Assembly: GCA_027924585.1 (NCBI GenBank) | Contig: BSBM01001661.1 | Coordinates: 5,279,501-5,343,500, forward strand | Origin: Larix kaempferi | Taxonomy: Eukaryota > Streptophyta > Pinopsida > Pinales > Pinaceae | Direction: 5' to 3' | Length of the DNA: 64,000 nucleotides | Shown here: one piece after another, positions 55,761 through 64,000 of the stretch | How positions within the stretch are numbered: position 1 is the stretch's first letter | Layout: each line of letters starts with the position of its first letter | Notes under the pieces: generated by a model | Told to the model about the DNA's origin: nothing | The model's database searches: none | The model's input: the letters and a program-made list of their open reading frames with translations, nothing else | Translations under genes and position numbers: made by a program

Positions 55761-57071
55761 ACTAAGGCTCTCACCTTGGCGCAACTCATGACCGACCTGC
55801 CCTCTTCGTTGGCATCACCTCCTATCACGATTAACTTGCCAGATGAACACTTGTTCACTACTTCGTCATATGACCCGTGGTACAGCGATATCCTCATCTA
55901 TTTGTGCATGCAAAAGTTTCTCTCTACACTAATTTGCGATGATCGACGTCGCATCCACCATCACGCCTCTTGATACCTCCTGATCGGCAATGTCCTTTAT
56001 CGACGTGGCGTTGAAACCATTTTGCGTCGATGCCTCACACGTGACAAGGCTGAACAGGTTTTGAATGACTACCATTGCAGAGCCTATGGTGGCCACTTTT
56101 CGGGAATGACCACTACCCAAAAGGTCATTCATGCTGGTTATTTCTGGCTGACCCTTTTTACTGATTGCATCACAATGGTCAAACACTTCCGCAATTGCCA
56201 ACTTTTTACCCCCAAAGCGCGGACCCCTCCTGCATCGCTTCATCCCATCGTTATCGTTGGTCCTTTCTGCAAATGGGCCATTGACTTCATGGAATGTAAT
56301 CCAACCTCGACCAATGGCCACCAATACATCGTCATGGCCGTTGCCTACTTTACCAAAATGGGATGAATCCATACCCACATTTAACTTCAAGGCTTAGAAT
56401 GCAACACATTTTTTCTTTAATCATGTCATCACGTGTTTCGGGGTCCCCAAACAACTTGTCTCGGATCACAACCGCACTTTGAAGACGTCGTCTAGAATGA
56501 ATTGTCCACCTTTTTCAAATTTGAACACCAATACTCCTCCTCCTACTACCCCCAAGGTAATGTACAAGTTGAGGCTATCAATAAGATCCTGAAAACTATG
56601 CTTCAACATATGGTGGACAAGCATAAATCCAATTGGCATCACATGCTCTTTCCAGCACTATGGGCTTACCGCACACCTACTAAAAATGCAACAGGTTTCA
56701 CCCCGTTCCACCTGGTACACAACGTGGATTCCATTCTCCCCATCGAGTGTCAGATCCCAGCCTTGCACATTGTTATCAAATGTCTCCCAGATACCTCGCC
56801 TCTCGAGCAACGCTTACTATTGTTGGAGCAGGCAGACGAGAACCGTCGAGTGGCCTTATAAATGATTGAGGCTACCAAACATTGGTCAAAAACTCATTAT
56901 GATACTCACGTCCATCCCCGCACATTCCGAGAGGGTGACCTAGTGCTCATTTATGACCAAGCCCATGACAAAACTGGAAAAGGGAAGTTCGAATCCCTGC
57001 GGCAATGCCCATATGTCGTCAAAACCTGCCTCGACAAGGGGGCATACATCCTCACCTACATTGAAGGATGA
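55761..57071 (+). pseudogene. Element A integrase
   Basis: From 56020: NDYHCRAYGGHFSGMTTTQK and HFRNCQLFTPKA are the zinc-binding N domain (one Cys of the usual C-x2-C is not visible). GPFCKWAIDFMECNP carries the first catalytic Asp. After a broken stretch, SSSYYPQGNVQVEAINKILK (56535-56595) holds the Glu motif, and HMLFPALWAYRTPTKNATGF follows. The C domain reads FREGDLVLIYDQAHDKTGKG. Stops and frameshifts throughout. Confidence 0.9.
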
Positions 57072-57221
57072 TCCTTAACCAAACCCTGTAACGGGTTGTA
57101 CCTCCAATGGTTTTATCCATAACCCCCCCATCCCCCCTGAGCCATTGGTCCTAGTTGTATAGTTTTCTTCCTTTTTTGTTTTCCACCTTTTTACCTCTTG
57201 AGCCTTAGATTTTGCTTCCTT

Positions 57222-57645
57222 TATTGATACCAGATGGATCTCGCTCTCTTGATATTTGTTGGTTTGCCGATGGCGCAGGTAGATGGTATCCTAACCTTGC
57301 CTCAGCAGCTTGGGTATTATATTCCCCCTCACACGAGTTGATCCACCTAGACAGAGTGTGTATTGACACTGCCACCAACATCTAGGCTGAGTACGATGAT
57401 GTGACTGGTCTCTTGACCGCTTCTCTCCAGTTGGTCATTAGTCACCTTCGTGTGTTTTTAGACTCTTAACTACTTGTCTCCCAACTCAAAAAATACTACC
57501 AAGTACAACATCCTTGCTTCTTTCTAAAGTTCCTGTGCACTAAACAATTGGTTAGACACTTTGAATTCATTACATTCACACATGTCCCACGATGTCAGAA
57601 TAGTGTTGCAGACCAAATGGCTAATGACATTATAGAATGACATAT
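57222..57645 (+). pseudogene. Extra RNase H after integrase (Tat-lineage aRNH)
   Basis: The frame reads ICWFADGAGRWYPNLASAAW (the 'FDGA' strand; Asp kept in FADGA), VLYSPSHELIHLDRVC, an amber stop, AEYDDVTGLLTASLQLVISH (the conserved 'AEY' with catalytic Glu), LRVFLDS with a stop at the next codon, then FEFITFTHVPRCQNSVADQM (the 'HVPR..N..AD' end). A second RNase H of this archaeal/plant type downstream of integrase is characteristic of Tat/Ogre elements. Two or three stops make it inactive. Confidence 0.82.
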
Positions 57646-57937
57646 CAATAATTGCATATAGGAAGTAAATCACAAAGCATACATCATCATATCATATCCA
57701 CATGTACATATACATCATATAGACATCATCATCACATCAAAGGCTCATTAACACACAAAATACATAAAAAGTGCATCCACGTGCATATATATATCAAATG
57801 TCATAATGTATACATCATCTTATAGGAATAACTGTATAGAGGAGCCCTAACAACTTCCTCATCATAAAAATACAAGTCGAGTACATAAAAAATTCCCCAT
57901 GATCCAAGCATTGGAGGGCTGTTCCATAAACTGCCTA
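57646..57937. other. Spacer between aRNH and the antisense frame
   Basis: AT-rich with runs of CATCATAT and ACATCATC. No gene recognised. It would be the 3' UTR of the antisense frame. Confidence 0.4.
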
Positions 57938-59301
57938 CTAATCATATGAGTCCTCATCATCATCATCGTCATCCTCCTCCTCCTCAGCTGACTCAGTCTC
58001 TTCATCAGACTCCTTCTCCTTGTCATCATAAGGTGCATCACCTCGGGACATGGCCCATACATCCTCGGTCGCCATCGCAATTTGCCGCATAATCGGCCTC
58101 CACTCCCTCAATGCATCATAGCATATATTAATCAAATCCTAGTCCAGTCGTTGCAAGCCATCATCCACTACACCCTCCAACAATTGATCAATCCCTACGC
58201 ATAGTGACTCCAAAGTCGCCGAAGAAATCCGTTGACGACGATGTCCTCGATTGGGAGGGTCAATCCCCTCGACTTTACTTCTTTGTATCCTATAACCCAC
58301 CAGAGGCCTTGGTTCCACATTTGCACACACATAGGCATGACATCAATATCATCACCATATCAAAATACTCTAGCTACCATATATGCTATGAACTATAAAA
58401 ACATGATGCTGTAAAATACAATATATACATACCTTCTGACCCCCAGGCTTGACCAGGAGGATGTAGTAGCTTTGGATCGCCTATGTAGTCCATCCCTATA
58501 GGATCGCCTATGTAGTCCATCCCTACATAGGGATAGTCCTAAATAACTACTAGTAACTGCAACCACTATGTGAACAACTCCCATGTGAAGAACCTCCCCA
58601 CCAACCCTCCACCCCCGCGAGTCATCATGTCTCCCCACCGTCGCTTATCTCCAAATGCGGTCGTAGCATCGGTACCCGCTCAAAGAAAAAAGAGCAGATG
58701 AATGAGGAAATCATAAATCCCCTCCTGTCCGACTCATCCTGGTCAGTTCCCTCCGAAATGATGTCAGATACATCTGCCCCCACCCAAAGTATGTGCTCGC
58801 TAGTGCCTACTCCACTAGCATCAACTTCCCACCTGACACACGGTGGGGTGACTTCAAACCCAGTACTCGTACTACCGCGGCTGCCACAGCCCGTGTCTTT
58901 AAGCTCTCAATGTTGCATATCAAAATGGTGTTTTCATGAACATATGTTGATGCATAACAATGTCGCTCTAACATGTCCTCCATAGAAACATCGCTCGACC
59001 TCCTCAGCTGTGTGTCTGCTATCATACCCAGTCGTGGGAGCCCCATCAAGAAGTACACATCTGTAAGGGTGAGCTCTATACGCACCCCCTATATCACAAA
59101 ATCCTTTGCGTCAACATCCCATAACTCAATCAACTTGTTCAATAAGAGCTTTGTTGCATACATAAGGGGCACCCTCACAAATTTCAGCATCCCACAGTGG
59201 GCCAGAGTATCCTCCACATCTTGATCATCACCGATCTCCTCTAGTAGTGATCCCAGTTCACATTCATGCCAGTTCACTCGCGGCATCCTGCAAGCCCACA
59301 T
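57938..59301 (-). pseudogene. Antisense plant-mobile-domain-like frame in element A
   Basis: Minus strand, opposite to gag-pol. From 59301 one frame (single amber stop near 59086) reads MLKFVRVPLMYATKLLLNKL, IELWDVDAKDFVI, RIELTLTDVYFLMGLPRLG, DMLERHCYASTYVHENT and RAVAAAVVRVLGLKSPHRVS, down to 58807. The 'VTL.DVYFL.GLP..G' block resembles the plant mobile domain (PMD). Nearer 58640, WGDMMTRGGGGLVGRFFTWE (two frames) may continue it. A strong splice donor (AAG|GTATGT) lies at about 58430. From 58330 another frame with one stop runs to 57938 and ends in a long Glu/Asp tail. Together this looks like a decayed, probably spliced antisense gene. PMD proteins are linked to silencing and to transposons; its role here is unknown. 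Confidence 0.6.
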
Positions 59302-59824
59302 TCAATACTATCGTCAATACCATGCAACAAATACTGTCCCCCCAGCCCTGGGCCATCATGTGGGGCAAAGAAGCACACCCACCGTGCACATCTTTGCCGA
59401 CATACGTGCTCTGTAGCATGCTTTTCTCCTCGAAAAGCATGCCATACAGGCGTGCTCGGAATGCACTTTTTTCCTTGAAAAACGCACTCCTGAAGCATGT
59501 CTGTTTGGCCCATAGGCGCGCTCAGAGTGCGCTTTTCTCCTCGAAAAGTGTGTTCCAAGAGAACGCTTATTTAGCCCATAGGCGCACTCGGAGCGCACCT
59601 GTCTGGCCTACAGGCACACTTTAAGTGTGTTTTTCGCCATGAAAAGCGTGCTCTGGCGCGACCGTGCCCTAACCCAGCTCATAGGAGCACCCTAGACACC
59701 CAAAATCTAGTGCTAAACCACGAAAAAATGACAAGAATCACGTCAAGATTTACTTGTAAGTCACATAAGCGGGTTTCATCGGTTAGATAGCAAGAAATCA
59801 GAAGTTGACTTTTTGGGTCCCTCC
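59302..59824. other. 5' region of the antisense frame
   Basis: Contains the palindromic repeat array (59395-59665). Frames on both strands are repeat artefacts. It would be the promoter side of the antisense frame. Confidence 0.45.
59395..59665. repeat. Degenerate palindromic repeats, second array
   Basis: About seven ~35-bp units such as GGCGCGCTCAGAGTGCGC followed by TTTTCTCCTCGAAAAG. Each is an inverted repeat and they are joined by 'ggcccata' linkers. They resemble the array at 14035-14250 near the other end of element A. Confidence 0.75.
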
Positions 59825-60512
59825 TATTGATGTATATGTAACTTCGGAATGTATTTCATATATGTATATTGTACTCCTATAGAGATGGTATTATTCCTCT
59901 ATACGGAAGTGTTTGTATTCCTATAGAGATGTTATTATTCCTCTATACGGAAGTGTTGTCATTTATATTGTAAGTGTCGTAACTTATACTAGATGGGTTA
60001 TTACAACACCTTGTTGGGGTCGGCCCTGTGTAAGTCATGTGGGTCGAAGGGTTATTATACCACCCTATTGGGGGTTGGCCATGTGGGTCAAAAGGTTATT
60101 AGACCACCCTATTGGGTGTCGGCCCAGTCAACATTATGTTATGTGGTTAAGTTAAGGCCGACCTAGTAAAGGTTATTAGGCAAGTCAAGTCAAGTATAAA
60201 TAGAGTGCGGGAGGCACTCTATTTGATCATTCTATTCTCTCTCACACACACTTTGGAGAGTGGCACACTTGTGGAGGAGGAGAAGCTGCTGCTAGGAGAT
60301 GTCTATCTCTTATGCTTGGGTTGTATCATTGCTCTATCTATCTCTGAGGAAGTTATTGGGGTTTTTCACCTTTATGGTTTTCCCCAAGTAAACTCTGTGT
60401 CTCTTGTGTGCTTGCATTATTGTGTCCATGATTGATATGCTGTAGATATGTTGTACATGTTCTCTCATTTAAGATCCTAGATCATATTGAAGTAAATTCT
60501 GAAAAACTAACA
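59825..60512 (+). mobile_element. Solo LTR of a copia family related to element C
   Basis: 688 bp flanked by CCTCC (59820-59824 and 60513-60517). It starts TATTGATGTATATGTAACTT; the C LTR starts TGTTGATGTATATG on its strand, so the first G has mutated to A. It ends AAACTAACA. U3 contains a ~48-bp duplication (TATAGAGATG...CTCTATACGGAAGTG twice, 59873-59961) that is single in C, and three copies of the GGTTATTA...GGGTCGGCCC module. TATAAATAG is at 60195-60203. Confidence 0.92.
60198..60224 (+). promoter_or_regulatory. Perfect 11-bp hairpin at the TATA box of the solo LTR
   Basis: AAATAGAGTGC pairs perfectly with GCACTCTATTT around GGGAG. Position and outer stem equal those in the C LTR, but three inner base pairs differ. 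Confidence 0.8.
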
Positions 60513-60517
60513 CCTCC

Positions 60518-62624
60518 ACACTCCTTCCACTCCACACAGTGAAAATGACATGTGGAAGGTGGGATCCCCCCCATTCATGGCCCATTTTGGCCTCTTAGCT
60601 TCCTTTGATCCTACCAAAGTCATATGAACTCCTTTTTTTGCACCACCGGATGCAGAATTATGTGCCCGTGATGATTCTTGGGATCATTTGTCGCTCTCAC
60701 CACCCATTTTTTCGGTCATTTCTCTTATGCCCCCACCTCAATTTGCGTACCCTCAGGTATGCCCGCGACTCCTGATGGATTTTTCCCTTTTTGTCCATCG
60801 TGGCCCTTTTCATGAGCCCTCCACTCCCTCCTCACTGCAGTTATTACATTATTTTTATCCCATTAATCTACCGAGGCCCCATCTGTGTTCCCCCTCACCT
60901 TTTTTCTTGGTCCACTGATACATGACCTTCGTTTGAACACTTCCTCCTTGCTTGAATTCCCCCTCTGTTCGGTATACGTTTATCCCTCTTTTTGGATGAG
61001 CAGCTCCTTTTACGAAAAAACCCTTTTCTGACTCCTTAAAGAATGAAAAGATCGTAGATCAATCTTTCTTTTTTTCATGCTTGTTAAAATTATTTGAAAG
61101 GGCGTCTATCCGGTATAAATTTACCCCTTTTTCGGACCTAGTAGACTAATTACGAAAAAAGGAATACTCTAGTCACATCAGCTAGAAGAGTTCTCCATTG
61201 CATACTTTTATGTTTTTTTGGGCTTTGGGGACTAATACATGAAAAATACCCCCTTAGAGTCTTCTTATCGCTTTCAGACTCCTTCAAATTGAAAGCACCC
61301 ACGAGTATGCACCGTCCTGGGCTCGTACAAATCCACACGGCGGTATCCTCTCGAGCACACTTCTATCCCTTCTTCGAGCTCCTTAAACCATTAAGAAGGC
61401 CCAAATGGTGCCTCCAGGTGCCCCGATAGATCACATCTACTCCCCCCCCCATTATGGCAACACCCCCAGTATGATCGCCTTAGTTCAGAGTACACTGTAG
61501 TATGTCCCCCTTGGAGTCTTTTGACATCATTCATCAATTTCCCCCCTGAGCCTCTCTCATTGCAATCATAGTCCTTGGTGCGTTATGCTATGATCCCCTT
61601 CCCTCGAAGTGAGTGTCATATGCTTCCAGGTCAGCCCTACCGTCATACTCTGGACAAAGAAAGTTTGAGTCCCATTTCTCCGCGGCCCTCCTACCCCTTC
61701 CTAGTATGTCAGTCTCTGGTCCAATACTATTATACCTTGGTCATATACATCACGCTCCTATCAAGGAAGCCCCATTTCCTTGGTATTTGCAGGTCTCCCT
61801 TTGTCGACGCCATCACATCTATTCTATAGCTGTATCTTGGCCTCACCCCCATCAGTGGTGAGTTCCTACGGATCATCCGAGAGGAGTCCTTAGTGCCTCT
61901 TTCGGTGATTGTTTCTCACGTGCTCGACTTCAAATCCATTATCGCACCATTGAGATTCGTACATGGTATTGGTCCCTTCAATTATTAGTCAAAGACCCCA
62001 GATGTGCCATGACTCTAACACATTGGTGAGTCTATTTGAAACCCCCCAGTTGTATGTTCCCACGGATATCCAGGTTGTGTTGACGACAGTGTTTGGAATC
62101 CCTTCAACTATATGCTTCCTAGAGTATCCAGTTTAGATGCAGTCCATGGTACATTTGAGATTCCAACTCTCAGTCGTTGAGTCCATCTAGTTGTTGGATA
62201 CCTTCAGATCCAATAGAGCATCAGTTATTGTGATACCGCATTCAAGATGAATGCCATTGTTTCCATGTATCAGTTCTTAAGATTAGTCATGGTTGGACCA
62301 CGAGTGTGTCCCGGATTTGTGTCCCCTATAGACCATTCTGATGTACACAGTAGTTATCTATGTATTTTTCAGGTCCCCTTCGGGCCTCACCATTATTTGT
62401 ATACGAGCATGGGTATCTCCGCCTTGTCCATATATGTGAGATTATATGTTCCTCATCCATTATTGAGGTGATGTATTTCTACTTTTAGCCCTTGTAGTTC
62501 ATATGAAGCACGTGTTCCTGTCTCCAACTATTCTATGCTCTCCACCATCATAATGCTCACACCCCTGGAAAAATTCAGAACCTATGATGTCTATCAACCA
62601 TACGATGAGCTCCCACACCCACAC
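60518..62624 (+). other. 3' non-coding region of element A
   Basis: Long C/T-rich stretch before the 3' LTR. Several short overlapping frames, none with a recognisable domain. Long 3' untranslated regions are common in Tat elements. Confidence 0.5.
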
Positions 62625-62625
62625 A

Positions 62626-62638
62626 TCAGGGGGCAATT
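62626..62638 (+). other. Polypurine tract region of element A
   Basis: TCAGGGGGCAATT directly before TGTTAACACC. 'ATCAGGGGGCAA' next to the LTR is typical of Tat-type elements. Confidence 0.65.
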
Positions 62639-62841
62639 TGTTAACACCCAAAAATTGCTCACCTAGATCATCGCCCTAGTCTCATAACCCATTTATCCGT
62701 TTTTCCTACATTTGTGGCCTCCCAAAACCCAAAAATCCCTAAGTTGGTAACCAAATGGGAAAAATATCAATTATTTCCCTAAAAAATAATTAAATTCCTT
62801 CAAAAAAGTCAAAATTACCCCCAAAAAATAAAAGAAAAAAG
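62639..62841 (+). repeat. 3' LTR of element A, truncated
   Basis: The first ~203 bp match the 5' LTR (about 88-90% by eye). Alignment ends in an A-rich run near 62841, followed by ~50 bp of unknown origin and then LINE G'. The remaining ~600 bp of LTR are not in the window. Confidence 0.8.
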
Positions 62842-62892
62842 ACCCTATTCTCTTAAGTAAAGCTTCCATCCCTAATCCCTCGGGGTTAGAGG

Positions 62893-64000
62893 AAGACCTT
62901 GCTTTAGCCAACAAGTACAAAAGAAGTTCTGAAGATTTAGGAGAAAATTTGTTTTGATATTTGCAACGGTCTTTTGAAATGGCCTAATTCTAGACTAATG
63001 ACTTGCATTCATGGGCTTGGAAGTAGTGTGGTTGACTATGTCATTTCCGATATCCCTTTAAACAACCAAATAATAAATTTTGACATTTTAAATGACCATG
63101 AACCTAACTCAGATCATAGATCTTTAATTATAACTCTCAACTTTGTTATGCATAGTAGTCCCATAGAAACAACTTATCAAAGTCAAAAGCACTTAATCTT
63201 CTACAAAAGTAAGGTTGATTTTTTTTTAAATGATTTTTTAAGTAAGGTTGATCTTATGAATCAAATGATGTTGTTGACAACATTCAACCCCTTTTTATGG
63301 AAGATGACGTTTTTTATTTAGAAGATATAGATTTTGGGATTAAGCACCTCATGAATGGGAAAGCTAAGGACATCAAAGGATACCAAGCTAAGAAAGGATT
63401 CCCTAAACCTTGACTCAGAGCCTTATAGTACCCACTTTTAAAAGTGTTGATAAAAATAACCCCTCTAATTATAGGACCATTATGATTAGCCCTATCTTAG
63501 CCAAGTTATATGGTATTAGTTTGGAAAATAAGATCAACATATGGCTAGAAAGTCAAGGTAAACGGGCTAAAGGGAAAGCCAGTTTTATAAGGTATCCTTC
63601 CACCATAGACCACCTCATTACTCTTAGGATAATTGCAAAGGAATGTTGCAATAATAAACTCAATCTCATTTGCTACTTTGTAGACTTTAGGAAAGCTTTT
63701 GATGCAGTTCCTAGAAATGGCTTGTGGAAGAGATTAGAAGAGTTAAAGCTTCCTTTCAAGTTGAGAGCCGTTGCAATAAGATTGTACGAGAATGTCATTA
63801 TCATGTTTAAGAACATTAAGGGTTGGTTGGAAGATATTAATTATAATATAGGAGTCAAGCAAGGTTTACCCCTCTCCCCTACCCTTTTTGATATATACAT
63901 TGATAAGTTAGAAGGTTGTTTAATAGAGGTAGGCTGCATTGGCACGACGTCATAAGGAATTGTCATCATCTTCCTGCTTTATGCTGGTGATATTGTTCTT
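62893..64000 (+). mobile_element. LINE G': second copy of LINE G (runs off the window)
   Basis: Starts at the same AAGACCTTGC point as LINE G (8965) and follows it closely. The endonuclease end reads GSSVVDYVISDIPL and NSDHRSLIITLNF; RT reads KPSNYR-region NPSNYRTIMISPILAKLYGI, then ICYFVDFRKAFDAVPRNGLW and GVKQGLPLSPTLFDIYIDKL. The active-site box is YAGD (63980-63991) instead of YADD, so one catalytic Asp is lost. Relative to LINE G it lacks about 400 bp of linker (corresponding to ~9300-9690) and ~65 bp near 9820-9885, and has no solo LTR. Confidence 0.88.

Larger units (their letters stand above)
12952..62841 (+). mobile_element. Element A: Tat-type Ty3/gypsy retrotransposon, host of the nest
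   Basis: LTRs starting TGTTAACACC occur at 12952 and 62639. Between them, after removing nested inserts, lie about 14.4 kb: leader, gag, protease, RT, RNase H, integrase, an extra RNase H, and an antisense frame. An RNase H downstream of integrase is the hallmark of the Tat/Ogre lineage of Ty3/gypsy, and antisense frames before the 3' LTR are known in Tat relatives such as Retand and Grande. It is interrupted by element B at 15468-50210 and by a solo LTR at 59825-60512. Its 3' LTR is cut by LINE G' at about 62841. It is dead: many stops, and YLDN instead of YLDD in RT. Confidence 0.85.

Noticed and set aside
1-64000. tRNA genes at the primer-site sequences
   Set aside because: TGGTATCAGAGC and related words are only complements of tRNA 3' ends; no cloverleaf surrounds them.

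Overview
The window is nuclear DNA of a land plant with a large, repeat-filled genome. The evidence is a plant PPR-protein relic, two GT-AG-bounded exons of a small plant-type mitochondrial protein, initiator-Met-tRNA primer sites, and Ty1/copia, Tat-type Ty3/gypsy and LINE elements. The very deep LTR-retrotransposon nesting suits a gymnosperm, but the sequence alone does not prove that. No bacterial genes, CRISPR array, rRNA or tRNA gene was seen.

Layout. Positions 1-8.9 kb are a mosaic of gene relics: a PPR pseudogene (minus, about 1157-1575), a BED zinc-finger fragment (minus, 3291-3521), two exons of a small mitochondrial protein gene (minus, 5977-6289), short tandem duplications, and pieces of RNase H-type LINEs (6885-7600 and 8105-8942). 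A second LINE type, with endonuclease and reverse transcriptase, lies at 8965-12951 and is split by a solo LTR (10080-11438, 5-bp duplication GGAAA).

From 12952 to about 62841 one structure explains nearly everything: a four-level nest of LTR retrotransposons. Element A is a Tat-type gypsy element on the plus strand, with its 5' LTR at 12952-13750, gag-pol at 50.2-57.6 kb and a partial 3' LTR at 62639-62841. Its leader is split by element B (15468-50210, minus, target duplication ACTTA). The 15468-side LTR of B is split by element C, a copia element (15479-30288, minus, duplication GTCCC). The 3' region of C is split by element D, a copia-derived non-autonomous element (17290-24926, plus, duplication TAAAT). 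LTR divergence by hand count is about 5-7% for B, about 5% for C and 2 in 604 for D, which agrees with the nesting order. B also holds a probable 10.7-kb insertion (34961-45671) with 9-bp flanking direct repeats. A holds a solo LTR (59825-60512, duplication CCTCC). A second copy of the second LINE type starts at 62893 inside the 3' LTR of A and runs off the window.

Working together: A, B and C have stops or frameshifts and look inactive. A carries the Tat-lineage extra RNase H after integrase and an antisense plant-mobile-domain-like reading frame. D is the youngest. It has near-identical LTRs, a perfect primer site and a purine tract, but almost no coding capacity, so it probably moved with proteins from relatives. 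D and C carry long stacks of unrelated minisatellites between the pol end and the 3' LTR. C and the solo LTR share a perfect hairpin at the TATA box whose stem bases differ in a compensatory way. These last two features are the best candidates for something not yet described.
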